A stretch of DNA of 64,000 bases, from positions 372,001-436,000 of the forward strand of contig JBKBKB010000002.1 of NCBI GenBank assembly GCA_046294735.1, given 5' to 3'. The DNA comes from 34-65-8 sp046294735. Lineage in GTDB: Bacteria > Pseudomonadota > Alphaproteobacteria > Sphingomonadales > Sphingomonadaceae. The position numbers were made by a program, and so were the translations under genes. Below are positions 26,239 to 35,346 of the stretch, in pieces (position 1 is the stretch's first letter; each line of letters starts with the position of its first letter). Below the pieces are notes generated by a model. The model made no database searches and was not told where the DNA came from. It worked only from the letters and a program-made list of their open reading frames with translations.

Positions 26239-28925
26239 CAATCCATCTCCAGTTCGGTTTCGAAGTGTTGGCGCCATGCGCTCGCAACACGATGTCGTGC
26301 CTCATCACAAGCTTGCAAGAGCCCGGCCATATCCTTGTGCCCGCACGCGCGCGCCAGCACCTGGTCGGCAGGCGAGGGAGGAACGGAAAGATCAGGTGCC
26401 AGCAGGCGGGTCGCGACCAGCATCCGCGTCAGCAGATCGTGCGCCCGTTGCAGCGCCGGATCGAGCAGGCCTGCCGCCACCAGTCGCCCGACAGCCACTC
26501 CGAGATCGGGCGAGAACGCCTCCCGATCGCGCAGTTGCAGGTAGTGGACCAGGAATTCCAGATCGACCAACGCCCCACGCAGCAACTTGGCATCGAGAAC
26601 CCCGCGCGGCGGTTTGTTGGCGGCCATGTCCCCGCGCATCTTGAGCACATCTGCCCGCAAGGTGGCCGGGTCGCGGTGGCGCATGAGCACGCCCTCGATC
26701 GCCTGCTCGACCTCGGCTCGTGCGGCGCTGCTTCCAACCAGTACACGCGCGCGGGTCAACGCCATATGCTCCCAGGTCCAGGCATCTTCGCGCTGGTAGC
26801 GGGCGAAGCTCTCGACACTGGCGGCAAGCGGCCCCTGTGTGCCTTGCGGACGCAACCGCGTGTCGACCTCGTAGAGCGCGCCCTGCGCGGTCGGCACGCT
26901 CAGTGCGGCGCTGACCCGCTGCGCGAGGCGGTTGAAGTAGAGCGTTGCCCCGAGCGGGCGGCGGCCATCTGACTCACCTTCGTGCGAGCCGGAGAACAGG
27001 TAGACTATATCGAGATCGGACGCATGAGTGAGCAGCCCGCCGCCCAGCCGCCCGAACCCCAGCACCATCAGCTCGCTACCGGCAATCCGGCCATGCTCGC
27101 GGGCGAATTCCTCGGCTGCCGCTTCCACGGCCAGTTGCAACGCCGCCTCGGCATAGCGCGACAGGGCGCGGGCAATGTCCAGTGGGTCATGCACTGCCTC
27201 GATCAGTTGCACTCCCAGCGCAAATCGCGCCTCGCCCGTGACCCGCCGGATCCGGTCGAGCAACTGCTCATACCCCTCGTCGCGCTCGGTCCGCGCCATT
27301 CTGGCTTTCAGCTCGGCGGTCGATCCGGGCAGATCGAGCGCGCTCTGGTCGATCATCGTATCGAGCAGGTCGGGCCGGCGCCCTAGCTCGTCCGCCAGCG
27401 GCGGAGCAAGGGTGAGGATCCGCACCAGCTGGTCGAGCAGGCCAGGCCGGGCTTCGAGCAAGCGGAACAGGTTGATCGCACTCGACGCGCGCTCCAGCAC
27501 GTGTTCCCACCTCAGCAGGGCGCGTTCGGGTTGGGGCGCCTCGGCCAGCGCTTCCAGCAAGCGCGGCAGCAGACTGGCAAAGGCGGCCTGAGCAGACGGA
27601 CTGCGCAGGGCGCGGATATGGCCATCCTGCCACCCGTCGATCCGCAGCGCGAGCGTGTCGGGATCGGCATAGCCCAGTTTGGCCAGACGGGACGGGAGAG
27701 CGCCCACAACCGGTTCCTCGCCGGTTGAATATCCCACCCCGATCAGCCGGTCGAACCGCTCCGCCACCTGCCCTGTCACGCCCGCCAGCTGTTCCAGAAG
27801 CACCGTTCCATCGGCCAGTCCGTCAAGCCGTGCCACCCGGTCGAGCGCTTCGCCTCCGGGCAGGGTGTGGGTCTGCTGGTCCTCCAGCATCTGCAGCCGG
27901 TGCTCGACCGTGCGCAACCGGTCATAGCCATGGCCCAGCACCGCTGCGTCCTCGGCCGAGACCAGTCCGGCAGCGGCCAGCGCATCAAGGGTCGCCCGCA
28001 CGCCGCGCAGGCGCAGCGAGGGGTCACGTCCGCCATGAATCAGTTGGTGGGTCTGCGCGAAGAACTCCACTTCGCGGATGCCGCCGCGGCCCTGCTTGAG
28101 GTTGAAGCCGGGCTGGGGTGCAAGCGGGCCGGTGTAGGTTTCGCGGATGCGCGCGGTCAGCCGTCCGATTTCCTCGATCGCGCCGAAATCGAGGCTGCGC
28201 CGCCACACGAACGGGCGAATCGCGGCGAGGAATGCCTCGCCCGCCGGAATGTCGCCGGCACAGGTGCGCGCGCGAATGAATGCCGCCCGTTCCCACGCCA
28301 AGGCCGAGCTTTCATAGTGCGACAGCGCCGCGTTGCACGAGATCGCCAGCGGGCTGACTTCCGACGCCGGGCGCAGCCGCAGGTCAACCCGGAATACATA
28401 CCCCTCAGAGGTATTTTCGGCGAGCGTGCGGACAATCTCGCGGGCATAGCGTTGGGCGGCCTCGCCCGGTTCATCCCGCTCTCGTCGGGGCAGAGTGTCC
28501 GGATCGTAAAGCAGGATCGGGTCAATATCGGAACTGTAATTGAGCTCCCCCGCTCCATGCTTGCCCAGTGCCAGCGCGATGAACCCGCGCGGTTCTTCTC
28601 CAGTGCGCCGCAGAACTGCATCGCGGATCGCGGCATCAAGCGCGCGGTCGGCAAGCGCGGAAAGCTCTCCCATGACCCGCGTGAGCGGGAAGGCCCCGGC
28701 AAGATCGCCAACCGCCAGAACCAGCGCCACCCCCAGCCGTTCGCGCCGCAGGGCCACGCCGACATCGCCGATCCCTTCGCCGGAAGACCTGGCGCGTTGC
28801 AGGGCTTCCTCGCCCTGTCCCGCCAACAGTAGCTCCGCCAGATCGGGGCGCCGCTCCAGTGCCATCGCGAGAAACGGTGCATTGGCGCGGGCGCGTTCGG
28901 CAGCAGTGGTCCAGTCCGGGCTCAT
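26238..28925 (-). CDS. glnE: bifunctional glutamine synthetase adenylyltransferase/deadenylase
   Basis: Adenylylates and deadenylylates glutamine synthetase in response to nitrogen status. 895 residues with the two tandem nucleotidyltransferase domains: N-terminal (deadenylylating) with the metal motif NYSSDIDPILLYD and C-terminal (adenylylating) with THASDLDIVYLFSG, each followed by a helical GlnD-like domain. ATG 28925 gives MSPDWTTAAERARANAPFLA; a longer frame to 29036 overlaps the divergent peptidase region. It heads an operon with bcp and a DUF455 gene. No glnA or glnB is in the window. Confidence 0.95.
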   Translation of the reverse strand: MSPDWTTAAERARANAPFLAMALERRPDLAELLLAGQGEEALQRARSSGEGIGDVGVALRRERLGVALVLAVGDLAGAFPLTRVMGELSALADRALDAAIRDAVLRRTGEEPRGFIALALGKHGAGELNYSSDIDPILLYDPDTLPRRERDEPGEAAQRYAREIVRTLAENTSEGYVFRVDLRLRPASEVSPLAISCNAALSHYESSALAWERAAFIRARTCAGDIPAGEAFLAAIRPFVWRRSLDFGAIEEIGRLTARIRETYTGPLAPQPGFNLKQGRGGIREVEFFAQTHQLIHGGRDPSLRLRGVRATLDALAAAGLVSAEDAAVLGHGYDRLRTVEHRLQMLEDQQTHTLPGGEALDRVARLDGLADGTVLLEQLAGVTGQVAERFDRLIGVGYSTGEEPVVGALPSRLAKLGYADPDTLALRIDGWQDGHIRALRSPSAQAAFASLLPRLLEALAEAPQPERALLRWEHVLERASSAINLFRLLEARPGLLDQLVRILTLAPPLADELGRRPDLLDTMIDQSALDLPGSTAELKARMARTERDEGYEQLLDRIRRVTGEARFALGVQLIEAVHDPLDIARALSRYAEAALQLAVEAAAEEFAREHGRIAGSELMVLGFGRLGGGLLTHASDLDIVYLFSGSHEGESDGRRPLGATLYFNRLAQRVSAALSVPTAQGALYEVDTRLRPQGTQGPLAASVESFARYQREDAWTWEHMALTRARVLVGSSAARAEVEQAIEGVLMRHRDPATLRADVLKMRGDMAANKPPRGVLDAKLLRGALVDLEFLVHYLQLRDREAFSPDLGVAVGRLVAAGLLDPALQRAHDLLTRMLVATRLLAPDLSVPPSPADQVLARACGHKDMAGLLQACDEARHRVASAWRQHFETELEMD

Positions 28926-29041
28926 GCCAGCGTCCCTGCCCCGCTCTGTCAGGTGAGGCAAGCCCGCCAACCTTGCGACATGCAGCGACCTGCTGCAAAG
29001 GTGCGACCATGATGCTTTCCAAGAAACGAGGAACACCGCCG

Positions 29042-30724
29042 ATGAACCGCTTCATCCTGGCTGCCGCCACCGCCGCCGCGCTGGGCGCCTGCAGCGCCAA
29101 CACCGAGCAGGCCGGGATCGATCTGCCCGCTGTAGAACCAGGCGACCTGTCGCAGGCGACCATGGTCGATATTACCCGCGAACTGAGCTCTGATGCATTC
29201 GAGGGCCGGATGCCCGGTTCTCCTGGCGAGGAAAAGACCGTCGCGCTGCTGACCGAGCGATTCAAGGCCGCCGGGCTGGAGCCGGGCAACAACGGCAGCT
29301 GGGTGCAGAAAGTGCCGCTGGTCGAGATTACCGGGCGCGACTACGCTCCGCTGACGATCAAGGGCAAGGGTGCGGACCTGTCCTTCCAGTACCAGAAGGA
29401 CTGGGTCGGGGTGACCTACCGCGAGGAAGCGGCGACCACTCTGGCCGACAGCGAACTGGTGTTCGTTGGATATGGCATTGTTGCCCCGGAAAAGGGCTGG
29501 AACGATTACGCCGGGATCGACATGAAGGGGAAGACGGCAGTCATCCTGGTTAACGACCCCGATTTCGCCACGGAAGGCCTAGACGGGCCGTTCAATGGCA
29601 AGGCGATGACCTATTACGGCCGCTGGACATACAAATACGAGGAAGCCGCCCGGCAGGGCGCGGCAGGCGCGATCATCGTCCATGACACCGCGCCTGCCTC
29701 CTATGGCTGGAACGTGGTCGAATCGAGCTGGTCGGGCCCGCAGGCCTATGCCCAGCGGGGTGAGAATGCCCCGCCGCTGACGCAAATGAACGGCTGGGTG
29801 CAAAAGGGCGCGGCCGAGCAGATCGCCAAGGCAGCAGGCAAGGATCTCGCCAGCCTGTCGGCCGAAGCGGCAAAAAAGGGCTTCAAGCCGGTGCCACTGG
29901 GGCTAACCGTGTCGACCAGCTTCCAAAGCGACATCCGCAAGTTCGAATCACAGAACGTGATTGGAATCCTGCGCGGCAAGACCCGGCCCGAAGAATACGT
30001 CATCCACACCGCGCACTGGGATCACCTTGGCCGGTGCACCCCCGCCCCCGATGGCGACGACATCTGCAACGGCGCGGTCGACAATGCTACCGGAACTGCG
30101 GCCCTGGTCGCGCTGGCCGAAGCCCATGCCAAGGCCGGAGCACCCGATCGCAGCCTGGTATTCCTGGCCGTGACTGCCGAAGAATCGGGCCTGCTCGGCG
30201 CGCACTACTATGCCGAAAACCCAGTCTTCCCGCTCAGCCAAACGGTGGGTGGCATCAACATGGACGCATTCCTGGTGGGCGGAAAGTCGAAAGACGTAAC
30301 TGCCGTCGGCCTCGGCAAGTCGCAACTTGACGATTTCCTCGAAAATGCGCTGACCGCAGATGGGCGCACAGTGACCCCCGACCCGAACCCGGAAGCGGGT
30401 TACTACTACCGCTCCGACCACTTCGCCTTCGCCAAGCGCGGGGTGCCGTTCCTCTATGTCGATGGCGGCGAAGACCTGGTCGAAGGCGGGCGCGAGGCTG
30501 GCGCGGCGCTGGCGGCGGAATACCGCGACAAGCGCTATCACGGGCCGAAAGATGAGTTCGACGAGAACTGGGACTGGACGGGTGTGATGGCCGACCTGCA
30601 GCTGTTCTACCGCATCGGCCGGATGCTGGCCGAGAGCTCGAGCTGGCCCAACTGGAACGATGGCGACGAATTCCGCGCCATCCGCGACGAAAGCTGCGCG
30701 GCGGGCAGCGGTTGCGGCGGCTGA
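29042..30724 (+). CDS. M28 family zinc aminopeptidase, lipoprotein
   Basis: 560 residues. The N-terminus MNRFILAAATAAALGACSAN is a lipoprotein signal with a lipobox (LGAC), so it is probably envelope-anchored. An inserted PA-type region around 130-300 precedes the M28 catalytic core. Zinc ligands: TAHWDHLG, GAVDNATGTAAL, AVTAEESGLLGA (EE pair) and YRSDHFAFAKRGVPFLY. ATG 29042 has GAGGAA about 10 bases ahead; an in-frame ATG at 29009 is less likely. Probable role is peptide scavenging. It slightly precedes and probably couples with the agmatine-deiminase-family gene. Confidence 0.9.
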   Translation: MNRFILAAATAAALGACSANTEQAGIDLPAVEPGDLSQATMVDITRELSSDAFEGRMPGSPGEEKTVALLTERFKAAGLEPGNNGSWVQKVPLVEITGRDYAPLTIKGKGADLSFQYQKDWVGVTYREEAATTLADSELVFVGYGIVAPEKGWNDYAGIDMKGKTAVILVNDPDFATEGLDGPFNGKAMTYYGRWTYKYEEAARQGAAGAIIVHDTAPASYGWNVVESSWSGPQAYAQRGENAPPLTQMNGWVQKGAAEQIAKAAGKDLASLSAEAAKKGFKPVPLGLTVSTSFQSDIRKFESQNVIGILRGKTRPEEYVIHTAHWDHLGRCTPAPDGDDICNGAVDNATGTAALVALAEAHAKAGAPDRSLVFLAVTAEESGLLGAHYYAENPVFPLSQTVGGINMDAFLVGGKSKDVTAVGLGKSQLDDFLENALTADGRTVTPDPNPEAGYYYRSDHFAFAKRGVPFLYVDGGEDLVEGGREAGAALAAEYRDKRYHGPKDEFDENWDWTGVMADLQLFYRIGRMLAESSSWPNWNDGDEFRAIRDESCAAGSGCGG

Positions 30725-30747
30725 CCAGTCCAGTTGGAGCGGTACCG

Positions 30748-31716
30748 GTGAATGCATTGATGCCGCCCGAATGGGCCCCGCAAAGCTGGCTGTGGGTCGG
30801 TTTTCCGCATGATGCGGAGGAATGGCCAGGCTACCTCGGGCGCGCCCAGGAGCAGATAGCGGCCTTCGCGAGCGCGGTGGCCGGGAGCGGGCAGGAAGTG
30901 CGGCTGCTGGTACGCGACGGGGCCAACGAGGAGCGGGCGCGGGCGCTCTGCTCAGCCTCGGTGACGCTGGAACGGCGGGTCTACGGCGATGTATGGCTGC
31001 GCGACACCGGGCCGCTGGTGCGGGCCGATGGTTCGGCGCTGCGCTGCCGCTTCAACGGCTGGGGCGGCAAGTACCTGATGGACGGGGACCAGACGATCGG
31101 CGCGGAGCTGGCCCGCGATGCCGGGCTTCCGGTGCACGTATCAGACTGGGTGCTGGAAGGCGGAGCGGTCGACGGCGATGGCACAGGGCTGGTGGCCACC
31201 ACCGAGCAGTGCCTGCTCAACCCCAACCGCAATCCGGATCTGTCGCGCGCCGAGATCGAGGCCCGGCTGGCGCGTGATCTGGGCTTTACCCGGGTGCTGT
31301 GGCTGGGTGACGGGCTGATCAACGACCACACCGACGGGCATGTCGACAACCTCGCCCGCTTTGTCGGCCCCAACATGCTTGCCCTGCCCCGCGCCACCGG
31401 CACCGACGATCCGAACGCAGCGATCTATGCCGATGCCAGGGCGCGTGCCGAGGGCATGGGGGTCAAGGTGGAAGACATTCCCTCACCCGGTCTGATCGAA
31501 CGAAACGGACGGATCGAACCGGCCAGCTACGCCAACTTTGCGATCACCACCCGCCTGGTGGTCGTGCCGACGTTCGGGTCACCCCACGATGCCGACGGCG
31601 TGGCGGCCATCGCCGCGCTGTTCCCTGATCGCGATTGCGTTGGCCTGCCCGCTGACGCGGTGCTGGCGGGCGGCGGGGGTTTCCACTGCGCCAGCCAGCA
31701 GATGCCGGTGCTTTAA
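30748..31716 (+). CDS. agmatine deiminase family protein
   Basis: 322-residue guanidine-group hydrolase of the PAD_porph/agmatine deiminase family, which makes N-carbamoylputrescine and ammonia from agmatine. Active-site blocks: YGDVWLRDTGPL, WLEGGA-type VLEGGAVDGDG, NDHTDGHVDN, and the nucleophile cysteine in GGGGFHCASQQMP. The start is GTG 30748 with GGAGC about 8 bases ahead; ATG 30760 is an alternative. The usual partner N-carbamoylputrescine amidase is not adjacent, so the real substrate is uncertain. It follows the M28 peptidase by 23 bases. Confidence 0.88.
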   Translation: MNALMPPEWAPQSWLWVGFPHDAEEWPGYLGRAQEQIAAFASAVAGSGQEVRLLVRDGANEERARALCSASVTLERRVYGDVWLRDTGPLVRADGSALRCRFNGWGGKYLMDGDQTIGAELARDAGLPVHVSDWVLEGGAVDGDGTGLVATTEQCLLNPNRNPDLSRAEIEARLARDLGFTRVLWLGDGLINDHTDGHVDNLARFVGPNMLALPRATGTDDPNAAIYADARARAEGMGVKVEDIPSPGLIERNGRIEPASYANFAITTRLVVVPTFGSPHDADGVAAIAALFPDRDCVGLPADAVLAGGGGFHCASQQMPVL

Positions 31717-31751
31717 CGATTGGTTTACCCGCTTGGGGCCAAGGTAAACCC

Positions 31752-31877
31752 ATGGCCCGCGCTCTTACCCTTGCCCGCACCCAGTGGCTGAATGCGTCGC
31801 TGGATTGGCTCCGCCCGATGCTGGTGGTCGGCTGCGGAATGGCGCTGGTTTTCGCACGCCAGCCGCTGCCGTTCTGA
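31752..31877 (+). CDS. possible 41-residue small protein
   Basis: An ATG with AAGG about 7 bases before it opens a 41-codon frame with a moderately hydrophobic end (LRPMLVVGCGMALVFA). It ends one base before the stop of the convergent TauE gene. I recognise no family. It could be a real small membrane protein or chance; evidence is only position, ribosome site and hydrophobicity. Confidence 0.3.
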   Translation: MARALTLARTQWLNASLDWLRPMLVVGCGMALVFARQPLPF

Positions 31878-32615
31878 TCACAGCAGCCGGATAACGGCAG
31901 CTACCGCCGCTCCGCCCAGCACCAGACCTACCGCGCTGCGCCATACCGGATCGCTGATCCTGCCCGATGCCCGCGCCCCCAGCCAGTTGCCCAGAAGAAC
32001 CATCGGAAACAGCGCAATGGCCAGCAGCGGATGCCGCCATTCCATGATTCCCAGCACCCCAGCCGACAACAGACCGGCCAGCCCCGCCACGGTAAAGATC
32101 AGCATCATCGACGCCTTGGCAACATCACGCGGAATGTCGCGCCCGACGTAATAGGGCACCACCGGTGGCCCCGGCATCCCGGCATATCCGGTCATCAGTC
32201 CGCTCACGACCCCTACGCCGCCCGTCACCAGCGGGCCATGATGGAGGGCCGCGCGCCGGGGCAGAAGAATGGCAGCAAAGGCCGACAGTGCGATCAGAGC
32301 AATCACCAGCCGGGCAACGTCCGCACCCGTGGCGGCGAGGGCAAAGAGACCCAAAGGGGTGAGCAGCAACACCAGCCCAGACAGCTGGAACGCACTCCGC
32401 TCAGCCCCGCGAACCAGCCGCCGGACTTCCGTAAGTCCGATGAACAGCGACAGGAAATTGGCGACCAAAACCGATTCGACCGGCGGCAGGGCCAGCGCCA
32501 GGACCGGCACCAGCAGGATCGCCATGCCGAAACCCGCCAGCCCGCGCACATAGGCCGAGCCCAGCGTTGCCAGCAGGGCGATTGCGACCTGGCCTGCGCC
32601 AAGCCCGCCTGCCAA
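31878..32615 (-). CDS. TauE/SafE family membrane transporter
   Basis: Integral membrane protein with about eight hydrophobic helices, a sulfite-exporter TauE/SafE-type permease for anions or organosulfur compounds (family knowledge). Conserved stretches: VRGLAGFGMAILLVPVLAL, and TGYAGMPGPPVVPYY. The start is unclear: the first ATG (32717) adds 34 basic, Pro-rich residues and lies inside the DUF305 gene in another frame, so I prefer TTG 32615, which begins just before the first helix (LAGGLGAGQVAIALLATLG). It is the last gene after thrS and DUF305 on this strand. Confidence 0.8.
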   Translation of the reverse strand: MAGGLGAGQVAIALLATLGSAYVRGLAGFGMAILLVPVLALALPPVESVLVANFLSLFIGLTEVRRLVRGAERSAFQLSGLVLLLTPLGLFALAATGADVARLVIALIALSAFAAILLPRRAALHHGPLVTGGVGVVSGLMTGYAGMPGPPVVPYYVGRDIPRDVAKASMMLIFTVAGLAGLLSAGVLGIMEWRHPLLAIALFPMVLLGNWLGARASGRISDPVWRSAVGLVLGGAAVAAVIRLL

Positions 32616-32631
32616 CTGTACAAACGAAAGC

Positions 32632-33051
32632 TCAGTGATGGGCGTGCTCGTCCGTTTGATCCGCCTTGGTCGGCGCTGCGGCGGCACCGGTCGCTTCCAT
32701 GGTCGCGTTGCGGACACGCAGCCAGCGCTCCATTTCCTCGATCTCGCCCTGCTGTGCCTCGATGATGCGGGTGGCGAGTTCCTTGACCTTCTCGTCGGTG
32801 CCGTACTTCAGCGCCACTTCGCTCATCTCGACCGCACCTTTGTGGTGCGCCAGCATGCCCTGCATAAAGGCAACGTCGGGATCGGGATCGACGGTCATCA
32901 TGCCTTCGTGCATACGCTGACTTACGGCATCATAGGCCGCTTGCGCTTCCGTCATCGCCGGGGCGTCTGCCTTGGCCGTTTCATCGGTTGCCGGTTCGCC
33001 CGAGCAGGCGGCCAGAACCAGGGCCAGGGCCGTGGCTGCAATCATTCGCAT
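32632..33051 (-). CDS. DUF305 family lipoprotein
   Basis: 139 residues. Lipoprotein signal with LAAC lipobox near residue 15, then a DUF305 domain: FMQGMLAHHKGAVEMSEVA in the middle and IIEAQQGEIEEMERWL at the end. The Met/His-rich pattern is shared with copper-related DUF305 proteins, which suggests periplasmic metal handling (inference). The C-terminus ends HAHH. It starts 2 bases after the thrS stop and so is presumably cotranscribed with it, an unusual pairing. Confidence 0.85.
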   Translation of the reverse strand: MRMIAATALALVLAACSGEPATDETAKADAPAMTEAQAAYDAVSQRMHEGMMTVDPDPDVAFMQGMLAHHKGAVEMSEVALKYGTDEKVKELATRIIEAQQGEIEEMERWLRVRNATMEATGAAAAPTKADQTDEHAHH

Positions 33052-33053
33052 CG

Positions 33054-35057
33054 TCAGTCTCCTTTGCGCAGGTCGGGCGGCGTTGCCTCGGCGCGAAGCA
33101 TGGCAACCACTTCGTCCAGTGTCATCACCTTCTGGTGCTCGGCGCCCAGCGTGCGAACGGCGATCTTGCCTTCCTCCGCCTCGCGCTTGCCGACCACCAA
33201 CAGGTGCGGGACCTTGGCGAGGCTGTGCTCGCGCACCTTGTAATTGATCTTCTCGTTGCGCAGGTCCGTCTCAACCCGGATCCCTGCGCTGTCCAGCTTC
33301 GCCGTAACATCGCGGGCATAGTCGTCGGCATCGGACACGATCGTCGCCACCACCGCTTGCACCGGAGCGAGCCAGGCCGGCATCCGCCCGGCATAGTGCT
33401 CGATCAGAATGCCGATAAAGCGCTCATACGAACCGAAGATCGCACGGTGCAGCATGACCGGGCGATGCTTGCCACCGTCCTCGCCCACGTAAGTCGCATC
33501 AAGCCGTTCGGGCAGCACCCGGTCGGACTGGATCGTGCCGACCTGCCAGGTGCGCCCGATCGCATCGGTCAGGTGCCATTCGAGCTTGGGGGCATAGAAC
33601 GCGCCTTCACCAGGGAGCTCCTCCCATGTCAGGCCATTAGCGGTCAGCGCATCGCGCAGTTCCTGCTCCGCCTTGTCCCAGTCGGCATCGGACCCGAACC
33701 GCTTTTCCGGGCGCAGGGCGAGCTTGATGTCATAGCTAAAGCCGAAATCGCGGTACACGCTGTCGGCCAGCGCGATGAAGTCCTGCACTTCGGCCACCAC
33801 CTGGCCTTCGGTGCAGAAGATATGCGCATCGTCCTGGGTGAACTGGCGCACGCGCATCAGCCCGTGCAGCGCGCCGTGGGGTTCGTTGCGGTGGCAGCAG
33901 CCCATCTCTCCCAGCCGGATCGGCAGATCGCGGTAGGAGGTGATGCCCTGCTTGAACACCATCACGTGCGCCGGGCAGTTCATCGGCTTGATCGCCATCC
34001 ATGCCGCATCATCGGCGACCTTGGGCGAGGCGACGCCGCTCTCCTCGTCCACATCCGGCACGATGTCCGGCACCGCAAACATGTTCTGCGCATACTTGCC
34101 CCAGTGGCCCGATTGGGTCCACTGGCGCACGTCCATCAACTGGGGAGTCTTGATCTCGCGGTAGCCGGCGCCGTCCATCTTGCGGCGCATATAGGCTTCC
34201 AGCTCGCGCCAGATGCGGTAGCCCTTGGGGTGCCAGAACACGCTGCCGTGGGCTTCTTCCTGCAAGTGGAACAGGTCCATCTCGCGGCCCAATTTGCGGT
34301 GATCGCGCTTGGCGGCTTCTTCCAGCCGCGTGAGGTGGGCGTTCAGCTGCTTCTTGTTGAGCCAGCCGGTGCCGTAGATTCGGGTCAGCTGCGCATTGTT
34401 CTGATCGCCGCGCCAGTATGCGCCCGCGACGCGCATCAGCTTGAAGGCGTCCGCGTCGAGCTTGCCGGTGGAGGGCAGGTGCGGCCCGCGGCACATGTCG
34501 AGCCAGTCATTGCCGCTCCAATAGACGGTGAGCTCCTCGCCCTCGGGCAGTTCTTGCGCCCATTCGGCCTTGAAGGTCTCGCCTTCGCCTGCCCACTTGG
34601 CGATCAGCGCCTCGCGGCTCCAGACCTCGCGGCGCAGCGGCTTGTCGGCGCGGATGATGCGGCGCATTTCCTCCTCGATGGCGGGGAGATCGTCCATGCT
34701 GAACGGCTCGCGGGTGTCGGGGGCCTTAACGTCGTAGTAGAACCCGTCGTCGGTCGAGGGACCGAAGGTGATCTGCGTGCCGGGGAACAGCGCCTGCACC
34801 GCTTCGGCGAGCACGTGGGCGTAATCGTGCCGCACGAGTTCAAGCGCATCGGCTTCATCCCGCGCTGTCACCAGCGCCAGTTCGGCATCACCATCAAACG
34901 GGCGGGTCAGGTCGCGCAACTCGCCATCCACACGGGCGGCAATTGCGGCCTTGGCCAGGCCGGGTCCAATCGCAGCGGCGATGTCCGCCGGGGTCGATCC
35001 CGCGGGCACTTCGCGCACCGATCCATCGGGCAGGCTGATCTTGAGCAGTTCGGTCAT
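33054..35057 (-). CDS. thrS: threonyl-tRNA synthetase
   Basis: Charges tRNA-Thr. 667 residues, normal class IIa ThrRS: TGS domain (about 1-60, LPDGSVREVPAGSTPADIA), editing SAD domain with the HxxxH motif in VRHDYAHVLAEAVQ, the catalytic core with zinc ligand region MNCPAHVMVFKQG, and a C-terminal anticodon-binding domain. ATG 35057 begins the TGS domain (MTELLKISLPDG). About 130 bases upstream on the same strand lies a threonine-rich leader ORF with competing stems, implying attenuation control. DUF305 and TauE genes follow. Confidence 0.97.
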   Translation of the reverse strand: MTELLKISLPDGSVREVPAGSTPADIAAAIGPGLAKAAIAARVDGELRDLTRPFDGDAELALVTARDEADALELVRHDYAHVLAEAVQALFPGTQITFGPSTDDGFYYDVKAPDTREPFSMDDLPAIEEEMRRIIRADKPLRREVWSREALIAKWAGEGETFKAEWAQELPEGEELTVYWSGNDWLDMCRGPHLPSTGKLDADAFKLMRVAGAYWRGDQNNAQLTRIYGTGWLNKKQLNAHLTRLEEAAKRDHRKLGREMDLFHLQEEAHGSVFWHPKGYRIWRELEAYMRRKMDGAGYREIKTPQLMDVRQWTQSGHWGKYAQNMFAVPDIVPDVDEESGVASPKVADDAAWMAIKPMNCPAHVMVFKQGITSYRDLPIRLGEMGCCHRNEPHGALHGLMRVRQFTQDDAHIFCTEGQVVAEVQDFIALADSVYRDFGFSYDIKLALRPEKRFGSDADWDKAEQELRDALTANGLTWEELPGEGAFYAPKLEWHLTDAIGRTWQVGTIQSDRVLPERLDATYVGEDGGKHRPVMLHRAIFGSYERFIGILIEHYAGRMPAWLAPVQAVVATIVSDADDYARDVTAKLDSAGIRVETDLRNEKINYKVREHSLAKVPHLLVVGKREAEEGKIAVRTLGAEHQKVMTLDEVVAMLRAEATPPDLRKGD

Positions 35058-35153
35058 GTTTCGCGTCCGTCTCGTTTGCAGCGCGCCCTGCCACAAGCGG
35101 GGCCGCACCGGAAGAGCGGTGTTGTGCGAAAACTGGTTCGGGAAGGACACCGC

Positions 35154-35207
35154 GCCGCCCCGGACCGGGCGGCAGGCTGCCGGGGTTTAACCCGCGCCCC
35201 GCCGCCC
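35154..35207 (-). promoter_or_regulatory. candidate threonine attenuator in the thrS leader
   Basis: Three segments in the RNA can pair alternatively. Segment 2 (GGGCGGC, plus coordinates 35201-35207) is inside the leader ORF. Segment 3 (GCCGCCC, 35167-35173) is 14 bases after the leader stop. Segment 4 (GGGCGGC, 35154-35160) follows. Pairing 2:3 would exclude 3:4. A ribosome stalled at the Thr codons would leave 2 free to sequester 3; one at the stop would cover 2 and let 3:4 form. No clear U-run follows the 3:4 stem, so whether it terminates transcription or acts otherwise is uncertain. Confidence 0.55.
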
Positions 35208-35258
35208 CCGGATAGTCCGGGTCGTGGTGGTGGCAGGGGTGGTCAGCAGCGTGGCCAT
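35187..35258 (-). CDS. threonine-rich leader peptide upstream of thrS
   Basis: 23-codon ORF, ATG at 35258, TAA at 35187-35189, with Thr at positions 3, 6, 7, 10-13 and 15 (8 of 23) and an Ile at 16. It ends in GAG, as do enterobacterial ThrL leaders, where those codons also fall in the attenuator stem. It lies 130 bases before thrS on the same strand. No strong ribosome site is visible. Such a Thr run by chance in a leader of a Thr-tRNA synthetase is unlikely; role in attenuation is inferred. Confidence 0.65.
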   Translation of the reverse strand: MATLLTTPATTTTRTIRGRRGAG

Positions 35259-35346
35259 GGCGTGGGCATAGCAGGCAGTCCTTGCCGTGTCATTACCCGG
35301 CGAACAGCGCCAAGCACCAAGATGACAGGGAAGGCTCCTTTCCTAA

